The translations under genes were made by a program, and so were the position numbers. Under the pieces are notes generated by a model. The model saw only the letters and a program-made list of their open reading frames with translations, did no database searches and had not been told where the DNA came from. This document shows positions 1 to 11,900 of a DNA stretch of 64,000 nucleotides, piece after piece (position 1 is the stretch's first letter; every line of letters starts with the position of its first letter). Source of the stretch: Diadema setosum (taxonomy: Eukaryota > Echinodermata > Echinoidea > Diadematoida > Diadematidae); assembly GCF_964275005.1 (NCBI RefSeq), contig NC_092706.1, positions 23,343,187 through 23,407,186 of the forward strand. The letters are read 5' to 3'.

Positions 1-275
1 TCCTACCATATACAATTTTTGCAATAAAGCCTAAAATATGAGGAGATATCAGCATTTTTCTCAATAAACCATAAAAACTGTATACGGTTTAGTCTGAAAG
101 CATTCTTATTATAACTATTGTTCACATTTTGTGTATTTAACAATACTTAACATCGATTATACGGATTCCAATTTTTACAGTGGTTGTTTCTATCCCTAAC
201 TCACATTTTAGAACTATTTTAAAGCACTAATATTTGGTTTTTGTTTCATCTGCAAATGGTAAATTATGCCTTTAA
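1..275. mobile_element. TTAA-target short element, family R1, right part
   Basis: This is the right part of a short non-coding element cut by the window edge. Its sequence recurs at 27433-28172 and 32937-33239, for example in the segment reading ctaactcacattttaaaact and the end tgcctTTAA. The right end meets a TTAA at 272-275, which is also the left target site of the next element. No coding capacity is seen. A TTAA target is typical of piggyBac-type non-autonomous elements, so that class is inferred. Confidence 0.6.
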
Positions 276-833
276 AGGGAACCTTAACCCAAAGAGCAAT
301 GTGGATTGAGTGAAAGCAGCAACATTAGTAGAACACATCAGTGAAAGTTTGAGAAAAATCGGACAATCGATGCAAAAGTTATGAATTTTTAAAGTTTTGG
401 TGTTGGAACCGCTGGATGAGGAGACTTCTAGAGGATATGACGTATGAGTAGACAACAATACAAAGAAAATATAAAGAAAATTAAACAAAAATCCACTTTT
501 CTAGAATTATGAAAGAGCACTTGACTAACCGCTTTCAGAAAGCAGGGGGAATAATTGCTACCCTTAACATATGTCATTATCAAGTTGATGGAATTTGTAA
601 TTTTCATGAAAAATTAATTTTTGTGGAATTTTCTTTACATTTTCTTTATATTGTTGTCCACTCATACGTCATGACCTCTAGTAGTCTCCTCATCCAGCGT
701 TTCCAACACCAAAACTTTACAAATTCATAACTTTTGCATCGATTGTCCGATTTTCCTCAAACTTTCACTGATGTGTTCTACTAATATTGCTGCTTTCACT
801 CAATCCACAATGTTCTATGGGTTTGTGTTCCCT
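276..833. mobile_element. Foldback MITE, TTAA target (piggyBac-like)
   Basis: A 558 bp element is bounded by TTAA on both sides (272-275 and 834-837). Its ends are inverted (AGGGAAC at left, GTTCCCT at right). The arms about 276-480 and 640-833 are near-perfect inverted copies, so the element can fold into a long hairpin. The short ORFs on both strands here are translations of the arms. A partial copy lies at 31811-32065. It abuts the R1 element at a shared TTAA, so the two inserted at the same target. Confidence 0.75.
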
Positions 834-2126
834 TTAACGCTTGAAGCAATATTCTATCAACGTTGCTTGTATTTCCCTATCGCAGGCTTATGCATACCCT
901 AGGTAAGCATTGGAATCACTTCACTGATTCGGTTTGATTTATTTGAATTCATTTCCACTTTGTGTTTTTTAAAAAAAAGATAAACAAATATAACTGAGCT
1001 ACAAGGATTATTATCATACAATTAATATTTTGTCTTTTTTGGACGAACAAAAAAAATCAAAACGTATTATCTTAATAACATAATTAATTGGACAATTAAT
1101 ACGTAGTAGTACATTGTAATAAGAACCAAAGTCGGGGAGCCCCCGAAAATGAATTCCATCATAATACATCATTGCATTTTAAGGACCATAAAAACAACAT
1201 GAAAATACTACAGGTCGGGAAAAAGAAAACATTAAACATTGTCGCTGTTTACATGAGTGTACGTGTAAGTAATCACCTTTTTTTGGGGGGGGGGGGGTTT
1301 ATGATATTCTGTATTTGAATTTCTTTCGATATCAGGCTCATGTTCACGATGAAATTAATATGAAAAAAAAATAAGCGGCTGTATTCTCATTTGTGCTGGT
1401 AAACCTTTTTCCTTTGGCAAATCATACCATGTATATACAACATTGACATAAGATTACGATTGTGAATGAATTTCAGAAAAGTTATCTTGATCAAGTTTTA
1501 TTTATCAAGCAATCCATATCTGTTTCGTTACACAAACACTTGTGCTGCTGAATCACCTTTTCTTTAACAGATTCTTTTTTAAGCATACACTATTATATAC
1601 AAAAATTATATCAAATTCTGCATAAATATGAGAAAAAAAAACTTATCTTGATCAAAATAATCAATATCGACTTTATTGCATAAACCCGCTCCCTTGAGAA
1701 TACAGCATTTCCGACAATGTCCGAAAACCTGCAATAAACTAAAAACTCAATTAAAACTAACCGAACGAAACACGGGCAGAAATAACACAAGCACACATAC
1801 ACACGCATACACAAGCACCCACATACTCACATGCACACAAAACCTAAACTGTTATCGAGTCTGATATAGCAGCGATGGTATAATGTATAAGTGCTAGTTG
1901 TTTTTTCGCCCGCTCTATTTTGCCATCTTGCGCGCCAACAGTAGTCTAGCATTAATTCTCATTTATATTATTATGTGCGGTTTATGGGCGCTGCGCCTGT
2001 CTGCATGCATCCCCCTATGTTCAATTTTCATCTCTCTCTCTCTCTCTCTCTTCTTTCTCAATTTCACTGCTTCGCTTTAGAAAATGGTGAACAAAGACAT
2101 AATGCACACAAGACAACATTATATAG
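834..2126. other. Non-coding flank, no gene seen
   Basis: No supported gene is visible. The stretch holds a poly-G run (about 1286-1298), a CA-rich patch (about 1788-1835) and a TC run (about 2032-2051). It lies downstream of the receptor gene on the minus strand. A minus-strand AATAAA is present at about 1672-1677, but nothing ties it to the transcript. Confidence 0.5.
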
Positions 2127-2593
2127 ATGATGACTGGTGGGGGAGGGAACATACCGAATGTTCCACCCGTAGGGTTTGAAATGCTATTGAGGTAGGTTAT
2201 AAGTCCCGAGACAAAGTCGAGGGACTTATAGCCTCCCGAAATTGCATTTCATACCCTGAGGGTGGAACGTTTGGTAGATGTTCCCGACAACAAAAGTCAT
2301 CATCTGTTATATTATATGGCTTAGTCAAATTATCACACTTTCGTATGCATTGCTATAATCGGTCATCTTATTTTCACATTGTATGGAATAGGCAAATTTA
2401 TCCTATCGATTGCGTGAAAAATATGATCGTTCAATCGTTTGGTATCGTTTGTCATTTGTTACGTGAAAATGTTTTCCCATGGGAGCACATTACGAAAATG
2501 TTCTGCCTATGGGCTAACATAACCCATGTGCCTCCATCACGTGACTGTGTTTAGCCAATCACTAACCGGTATTTGACTAACCCATTTAATATA
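2127..2593. repeat. Foldback repeat family P, copy 1
   Basis: Palindromic repeat with an internal hairpin around 2196-2232 (arms like gacttatag / ctataagtc) and outer arms containing GTCATCATC and GATGATGACT. A second copy in opposite orientation lies at 33602-34028. Its right end, atttaatata, falls within three bases of the stop codon of the receptor tail exon, so it forms the start of the 3' untranslated region or has replaced it. Confidence 0.65.
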
Positions 2594-2595
2594 AC

Positions 2596-2968
2596 TCAAC
2601 ATGGCACGTACAAGACATTGTCAACTAAGTTGCATTCGTCATCGCTGGCGTTCGCTTGCGCCAACTGCTGCTCACCAATTCCGTGTTGACTGTGCGTAGT
2701 CGACGCGCACGTGTCATCGGGGATCCGCGCGTCCACGTAATCGTATTGGTATGTCGCATCGTTTTGTGCATCTCCGGATGTGTCGACAACCCCTTCACAA
2801 CCAGGACTAGGCCTATTCGATGCTTGTTCTGGAGTGTATATGTTTGGTGTCGCTAAACCAATATCCGCATACTCAGGGGACTGGCCGGGTTCTCCCGCTT
2901 CCGCTGTAGTTAACTCGAGCGTGTTCATTCCTTGGCTTGGTTGTCTGTCATATTTTCCCCTTATTTTT
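2596..2968 (-). CDS. Receptor exon: cytoplasmic tail and stop
   Basis: Acceptor tgtaaacag at 2969-2971; 123 complete codons and TGA at 2596-2598. The tail begins KIRGKYDRQ and is acidic and Ser/Thr/Gln-rich. Tyrosines occur in the contexts KYDR, PEYADI, NIYTPE, TYQYDYVDA and VLYVPC. YADI and YDYV fit Y-x-x-hydrophobic sorting or SH2-type sites. No strict ITIM or ITAM is present. Upstream codons of the open frame (to 3057) belong to the intron. Confidence 0.8.
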
Positions 2969-5900
2969 CTGTTTACAAAATAGAATTTGTACATTGAGTG
3001 ATGAGAACATTTAGAAATGATATATGTCTGATGCATTAAATGTCCCTTGTAATGCACTCGACTTGCAACCAGTAACCTACATCGTCAACCTGCGCACGTT
3101 TTTATATATTAATCATTATCATAATATATATCAAACTTTGACATTTTTTCTTATTCTATTTCATGAACAAATAGCGACTTTAATCATTTATCTCCAGTTC
3201 GGAGATAAAAAAACCCGAACACAACAGTCATAGCTCCATGAAATTGGGAGGAAAATGATAAAGTTACTGAGATTTTAAAGTTTCTTTCTTTCCTCTTAAA
3301 GAACAGTGAAAAAATTATAATCGCATATGGACAATATTCCGTGTACTGGCATACACCGTGTACACGCAGAGCTATCCTAAAATCTCTCCTATTTGCAACA
3401 TATTTATTCCTAAATATAATATGTACTCTCTTCACATCTGTTATGGTTAATTCGACTTTTCAGTGCTGAGTTTGAGGAAATGTCAACTGCTACCGAGTAA
3501 CCAAGCTCCAAAAAAAAAAAAAAAAAAAAAAGAAATCAAAAATAAAAACAGAAGTAGAAACTCGTAGTCCGCTTGTGAAATCCCCACAGACTTTGTACTA
3601 TTTCGACTACAAGTCGACAGGGCAAAGGGTTCACCAATTTTAAATAGTGCACATACAATTTGGCAACAGACGTCAGTTGTTTGGACGATTTAGCAATGGT
3701 TTAGCAATGATGACAAGGAAGGGGAGGAGTTGGAGATACCTCTTGTAAGCAATAGACCCAAACAGGATGATAAGGAGGAGTGCTCCGGCAGCGCCAATAA
3801 CAGGACCGACGAATTCTGTGGATGTCAAAACATCACAAAGATTGCTTATTTTGAGGGATTAGACCCCGTTCATCACTGAGCGAACAAACATAACATTGAC
3901 AAGGAATTTTATGAGACGTGTCAGTGACTGGCGTGTATATCCTATACACGTACATTAATGTTTAGACACATCTTACGACAACAAGTGTAGTAGGTAGTAG
4001 TAGTAACTGTTAGTAAGAAATGTATAAAGAAGCCAATATTGATTTTTGAAACATTAAAATACCTATTTATAGGAAATATTAGACAAAGTTTGCAAGCAAA
4101 GAGTCAGTATCAAATTTGAGTCGACGCCGTTGTGCCTGTTGCTTTATTTGCCGCATTATTAGACATGGTTGCAAAAATGACAACAGGTTTTGTTAACGTT
4201 CGATGAGCCAGCAGTTGACTGGGTATTTCTTCAACAAAAATGTAGTTGTTGAAAAAAGGTGGTATTCGGAAGAGAACTGCTGGGTATTTAAGACAGTCAA
4301 TTGTTGTTGTATGTCTTGAATACAATTTTCCCCGTATAGATGTATCGTCTGTATGCCCCCAAGTGGGCACTTCGGTCCAAAACTCTGTTGTTAATTATGA
4401 CTTTATTCAAGTTCAAAGCAGTGTGAGAATGACACGTATAGAAAAGATCAGGTCCACCGTTTCATTTAAAACGAATGGCAGGTTAAGACACGTACTTGGG
4501 GTACAAAGACTATCGAAGTTTACATCACCGCAACACAATTAATGCATATATACCATATCACACACAAACTATTAAATAATAATCAATCAATCAAATATCA
4601 ATGATATCACTGCGTTAAAATGACAACAGTGGTATCTTCCGCAAAATCAATACAATAGTTTTCATTTAAAAATGATGATTAAATAACACAAACAAATGAT
4701 ATATTCACAAGCCATTTTAAGCCTAATCATCATCATTATCATCATCATCATTATCATCATCATCATCTCATCTCGTTTTCACTATCTTAAAATGTCATTT
4801 GACTCTATGCCCATACTCCCCATACTATCAAATCAATTAATCTAAACCAATCTTCACATCTGCATTATAAATCATTTTCAGAATAAAACAAGAACACAAA
4901 CACAAAATTCTACATTATTCAGTTAACCAATAACCCATGATCCACTCTTTCTCCATAAAATCACATCTTACAAATACGTGATATTATACCCAATTCAAAC
5001 AGAATGCATATAATAAAAATATTTACAAAATACAATCAATAATCTCGTAATCTCAATATAAACTTCTATCGCGTAAAAATGACACTGATTACCTCTTATC
5101 CTGGATGTCCCACACGATTGAACTACACTTTTGTACTTTCTTTCGATCTGTATCATTCATTCATTACGTATTGGTATGAAGTGATTTAACCTGCCATTCG
5201 TTTTGAATGAAACATTCCTTGATACATCCTCGAGGTTGGTTTCAAAGGGGACAGTTAACTCGACAATCGTGGTATTTTTTTCTTCTTCCCGTAAGATCTG
5301 GGGGGCGTTTCATCAACGAGTTCGTCGGAGATTTTACCGACAAATTTGCTATCAGCCAATCAGACCAAGGATTTCATTAGCTTTTAACAGTTGTCAGTGT
5401 AAATCCTTGCGTCTGATTGGCTGATAGCAAATTCGTCGGTGAAAACCTCCGATGAACTTGTTGATGAAACGCCCCCCCTCGGCGCAAACTTGAAGTGAGA
5501 ATATGGGAAGGTACAGTGCCAGCCCGGCAATTGAATGCCCTTCTAAATCGATGTAGATGTTCCCGTTGGACAGATTTTCACGAAATGTTTTGTGCACATA
5601 CCTCACTAGATTATGTCGCCACTCGTAACTATCTATTGGAAAAAAAAAAAAAAAAAAAAAAACTGGGCGATTTGAGAGCATATGATGCAAAGTACCTTTG
5701 GTGCCCGGGCAGAAGACAAATCTATTACTGGTAAGGCGTTTACCACAGGTGTGCAAATTTGGGGTACTGTATTAAACATCAGTATAATTATCAAACATAA
5801 TGAATATTCAAAACAATCACGGTGGGTGTCACTGATCCGTATGACACCAACATTCCACAGACATGTCTTCAATCTTTCACCCGTCGGAAGCAAATTTTGT

Positions 5901-8900
5901 TCACCCACCAAAGTGTGTCTGATCGCAGTCTAATGAATCCGACTTGTGTTGGTCGACTATCGGGTCAGTGTCAGACATGTCACGCATGATCCTCACCGGA
6001 CGATCTTGCCTCATCACATCACTTCCAGCACTGACACTGACACTGACATGACAGTTGACCAACACATGTCGGTTTCATCAGACTGCCATCCGATACACTT
6101 CGGTGGATGGTCGGAAGCAACAAACTTTGCTTCCAATGAGTGACCCGATGAGAGGGAGAGGGAGAGAGAGAGAAAAAAAAAAGTGGAATGAGGGCATAAC
6201 ACAGATCAGTGGTAGGTGTCTGAAAGAGTTCGTCGCAAGATGGCGCTATAACCACTCAGGTACGTTCTTTCCTTGATTATTTTCATGTACTATAATTTCT
6301 GAACGTCCTACCGTCCGCATTCCTTGTTGTTACAGTTTTTATTCAGATACTGTACACAACGCAGTCTGTGACAATAAAGCGGAAGTGGTGGAAAACTAAC
6401 AGAAGGAGACAAATATCGCAAAAAATAAAGAATCACCTGGCAAACCAGACAAGCTTTCTGGGGTGCTTGCCGTATCCAGAAAATCATCCAGTGTAGGTGA
6501 CGTACTATTTTCTGAACCTCTTTCTAGAGCTTCTGAAGGAGTCGTAACACCTTTATTCAAGATATGGGAAGAGAAGATGAAAAGAAAAAGGCTTATGGTT
6601 GCAAAATATATTCAAGAAATAACACACACAGACACAGACACACACACACACAGAGACACACACACACACACACACACAAAACCTGCTAGTAATAATTCAG
6701 TCAGCACATTATTATACACAAGCATGCACAATGCATGCGTGAATGTGTAAGTGTGGGTTGCTCGTCCGGTTCAAAACACACAAAAAGTAGGCCAAAATGA
6801 ATTTTCACTGTTTTACATTCTTTGAAAGAGTAATTTCTAAGCTTTAGAGTACATAACACATTTGATTTGGATGATCCTTACCAATTTCAAAAGTGATTGA
6901 AATAAGAGAGAATTAGAAGATGCAGTGTCATAGAAAAGGGAGAAAAGAGGATTTAAAGGTTTACAATAAGGGTCACTCATCAGGCGTGATATGTGCAAAA
7001 GTATCAATCAAAATTAACAATGAAAGCAGCGTCTGTCTGAAAAAGAGTGGTCTAGAAAAACTGTTTGTATCTCGATTTTGGGTTTGTTTTAACCAGCCAA
7101 ATTTTGACAGTAGGTAGAGAAAAGGTTACTCTCCCAGGGAAGACAAATTCTTTTAAAAGTTGAGTCGATCAACCGAAATGAAAATGAAAATTCACACACA
7201 AAAAATGCAAATTATGATTCTCTGTAACAGAGAATCATTATTTGCGACTTTTTGTAGATTTCTAGCAGGATGGTCACATACATGTATGTAATATATACAT
7301 GCATACATACTTTAAAATGAAATAATCGAACAATCGAACAAAATAATCGTGAATACACAAACAATAGTTGTTTATTTTTCAGAATTTTCTTCTGAATTGC
7401 ACTGATGAATGTTTTATATTATCTGATGATTAGCGCACCACAGTTTGGAACCTTAGAAAGTAGATGCCGACTACAACAAACTTATTCCGAAAATCAATAT
7501 CAAACAAGAATAATAAAAATGATATCAAGAATCTTAAATAGTATAGCAGTTAAGCTCCACAGGTTGCGTTTTACAAGTTTTTTATTATTATTATTTATCA
7601 TTATTTACTATTATCATATTCTTTTACGCCATTCCAACCCTCCCCCGATAAGAATTCTGCTTCCTTGCTGGCTCTCAGCAAGATTATCCTCTCCAGTCTC
7701 TACCTTCCATACGTTCAGTGCAGTGGCGTATCTAGGGGGGGGGGGGGGGGGCAAGGGGGGCACGTGCCCCGGGCGCCACTCCTTTGGGGCGCAAAAAACG
7801 GAAAAAAAAAAGAACGAAGAAGAAGAAGAAGAGAAGAAAAATGAAAAGAAAAGAAGAAGAAGAAGAAGAAGAAGAAAAAAAAAAAACTCGGCCGGAAAAA
7901 AGGGGGGGGGGGGGGACAGAGAATGGTGGGGGGGGGGGCAAAAAACCAAATCAAACAAGATAAAAACAAAACATGATGATGACGCGGACAAAATGACAAT
8001 GTTTATTGTGTTCACACAAGAATTCCATGTTCCGTAAGCTGAAATAAAAAAAAAATTTGGCTCGCTCGCTGCGCTCGCTCGCCAAAGTTTATATATATAA
8101 AAAAGAAGGTAAGAACAAAACGTGATGATGACGCGGACAAAATGACAATGTCTATTGTGTTCACACTTGTCATTTAATATTTAGCAGGCAAAATGTTTCA
8201 CTGAGCAGCGGCTGCAATTTCTTTCGTTCTCAAGCGATCGCCAATTGGATCAAAAGGCGCCAACGGTTTCGAACATACGGGGGGGGGGGGGGGGGCGCAA
8301 AACACCCCCAAATCAAAAAAGATAAGAACAAAACGTAATGATGACGCGGACAAAATGACAATGTCTATTGTTTTCACACTTGTCATTTAATATTTAGCAG
8401 GCAAAATGTTTCACTGAGCAGCGGCTGCAATTTCTTTCGTTCTCAAGCGATCGCCAATTGGATCAAAAGGCGCCAACGGTTTCGAACATACGGGGGGCGC
8501 AAAAAACCCCCAAATCAAACAAGATAAGAACAAAACGTAATGATGACGCGGACAAAATGACAATGTCTATTGTTTTCACACTTGTCATTTAATATTTAGC
8601 AGGCAAAATGTTTCACTGAGCAGCGGCTGCAATTTCTTTCGTTCTCAAGCGATCGCCAATTGGATCAAAAGGCGCCAACGGTTTCGAACATACGGGGGGC
8701 GCAAAAAACCCCAAATCAAACAAGATAAGAACAAAACGTAATGATGACGCGGAAATATGCAAATTTCGGCTCACTCGCTCGTGCTAATTTAGAGTATTTT
8801 TTTCAAGTCCTCAGTTTGTTGATATAAATCGTTATCTATAGGGCAGTCACTATATCTTGATTAGAATTGTAAGATTTAATAAGCAAAAAATGACAAGAGT

Positions 8901-11900
8901 TCCATGTTTGGTAAGCTGAAATACAAAAATTGTCGGCTCGCTCGCTGCGCTCGCTCGCCAAAATTTATCAAATAAAGGAAGAAGAAGATAAGAACAAAAC
9001 GTGACAATGACGAGGACAAAATGACAATGTCTATTGTGTTCACACTTGTCATTTAATATTTAGCAGGCAAAATGTTTCACTGAGCAGCGGCTGCAATTTC
9101 TTTCGTTCTCAAGCGATCGCCAATTGGATCAAAAGGCGCCAACGGTTTCGAACATACGGGGGGGGGGGGGGGGGGCGCAAAAAACCCCAAATCAAAAAAG
9201 ATAAGAACAAAACGTAATGATGACGCGGAAATATACAAATTTCGGCTCACTCGCTCGTGCTAATTTAGAGTATTTTTTTTCAAGTCCTCAGTTTGTTGAT
9301 ATAAATCGTTATCTATAGGGCCGTCACTATATCTTGATTAGAATTGTAAGATTTAATAAGCAAAAAATGACAAGAGTTCCATGTTTGGTAAGCTGAAATA
9401 CAAAAATTTTCGGCTCGCTCGCTGCGCTCGCTCTCCAAAATTTATCAAATAAAGGAAGAAGAAGATAAGAACAAAACGTGACAATGACGAGGACAAAATG
9501 ACAATGTCTATTGTGTTCACACATGTCATTTAATATTTAGCAGGCAAAATGTTTCACTGAGCAGCGGCTGACGCGTTCTTTCGTTCTGAAGTGATCGCCG
9601 ATTGGATCAAAAGAGGACGCCAACGGTTTCGAACATACGGGGGGGGGGTGGGGGCGCAAAAAAAAGGACAAATCAAAAAAGATAAGAACAAAACGTAATG
9701 ATTACGCGGAAATATACAAATTTCGGCTCACTCGCGCGCACTAATTTAGAGTATTTTTTAAAGTCCTCAGTTTGTTGGTATAAATCGTTATCTATAGGGC
9801 CGTCACTATATCTTGATTAAAATTGTAAGATTTGATAAACAAAAAATGACAAGAATTCCATGTTTTGTAAGCTGAAATAAAAAAAAAAAATTCTGCTCTC
9901 TCGCTGCGCTCGCTCGCCAAAATTTATCAAAATTCGCTACATTTAAATCACCTTCAAAGGACCCCTTTTAAGTGCTTGGAAAAGCATATCATGTGGACTT
10001 TGTTTAAAGTCCCTACCGGGATGGGGTTGGGGTTGAACACTTTTTCAGAAATTAGGGGCGCAATTTTCGCGCTTGCCCCGGGCGCCGTTTTCCCTAGATA
10101 CGCCACTGGTTCAGTGATATATTTCTTGGAGTGAAAAAAAACAAAACCCAAAACACCCTACTGTAAACATACTTGTGCACTGTTTCTTGTAGTCGATGCA
10201 GCAGTCTTTTGAATGTGTTGCACATGTATCCGAGCAGTTACAACTTGAATTCCCTGTTTGACCACATCGACCGTAGCACGTATCGGTTTTATCTGCGTTT
10301 AAAGAGAGAGAGAAAAAAAAAACATATTTTAGTAGTTTGCTAATAGCAAAGATATAACGATATGGAATAGACACTTCCACGAGATAAAATATTGTCTAAC
10401 CGTAGTCCATTTTGTTCGATAAGAACGCTTGAATAAGATTAGATAAGCTAAGATACAACGACATGAAAAACGCCACTTATGCTTTCTTGTCTATCTATAA
10501 TAAATTTTGTTCTATGATAAACCTTGCATTAAGATACCTATATTTTCACTTATTGAGCTTGTCTCATTGTAGAATATTTTGATATATAATACCATGGATG
10601 GAGGATGGTGCATATCTTTGAAACTTCTCACTGTGCTTTACAAGAAGAGTAGTGTTTGTTTATTGTTTTTCTTTTCTCTCTCTCTTTCGGGGACATAATG
10701 ATGCATCCTGCCATGGAAGTCTTTTATGTCTGATCACCAGACCTTTTTTTTTTTTTTTTTTTTTATCCACAAAGATTATTCCTAAAGGTAACGTTGTTAT
10801 CTCTTCATATAAACCGGTTGCTTACGAATCATTACAAACAATAGGTAGCATATAGTAAAGTTTTTACTGTAAGTTTATCAGTGTATGAAATGGTTCATGA
10901 AATGGTGGTCTCCAGTAAATTTAGTCTTACTTGTTAAGATTGCATGAAGAATTGATTAAGGTTATATTTTTGCTGCATTGTACTTCTTTTGATAATTATG
11001 TAATGAAACATTTTGAACAATGTTTACGCAAAGTGAAAGGACGTCCGAAATACGAATGCTAGGTACAAAAATGTCAGAGGTGAAAAAAAAAAATAAGATG
11101 CCAGATGTAAAAATATCAGCTGTAAAATGTCATTAACAGTTTAACATTCAATACAAAATACCCGTCAAAACATTACATTTTTCGTTGGCAAGCTCCATTA
11201 TGACATGTTACCTTTACACTTCCACTATGTTTATTTCCTACACGAGTATTATCATCATTTTTTTCTAACTCCAACATCTTGTGAGTGTCAGATTCTGTTT
11301 TTTTTTTTCTTCTTCTTCTTCTTTGAGATGGAGGAAGGACATGTCGTTTATGGTATATTTATTTCCGGTATTTTTTTTTTTTATAGCAAACCACTTTAGA
11401 TGGTAAGTCCTGGAGCTTCATTTCCCTCTCCCCTCCTTCGTAAACAAGCAACATTGAAAGAGAGTTTTACTTACTTTCACAAATGACGCCAGCGAGGAGG
11501 GAACATTCTGAGGTAACGCTCGCTTCGGTGGGAAAGGTGCAATTAGATAGAGGAGTTCCACCTTTAAGAGAATTCAGATAACTCAGAAGTGGAATGCCCC
11601 AAGTTTTGTTTGGATCGACACACAAACCACTTAAAAAGATTTAAAGGGATCGTATAGTTTTGGTTGAGACTTAAATTGAGGTTTCTATTTTTGTGTGTGT
11701 GAGATAATGAGAAACCTCTTATGAAATGTGAAAGTGCATGTAAATCCATGAGGAATCCAACGTTTATTTGATGAAAATTGGTTTTGAAATGGCTCAGATA
11801 TCGAAAACATAGCGATTCTAATAAAGTGTGGGACCTACCTTTTATTACGATCGCCTTGTTTTAGGATGTTTCAGTCATTCCAAACCCAATTTTCATCAAA

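Noticed and set aside
2596..2968. ITIM or ITAM in the receptor tail
   Set aside because: The residue two before the YADI tyrosine is Pro, and the Y-x-x-hydrophobic sites are about 40 residues apart, outside ITAM spacing.
4110..4370. Ser/Thr-rich minus-strand ORF as a possible receptor stalk exon
   Set aside because: No acceptor and donor pair in a compatible phase was visible, and the SMB exon joins directly to the TM exon in phase.
7405..8037. Lys/Glu-rich and Pro/Phe-rich ORFs
   Set aside because: They read through poly-G, GAA and A runs at the left end of a hAT-like element; no domain and no start context.
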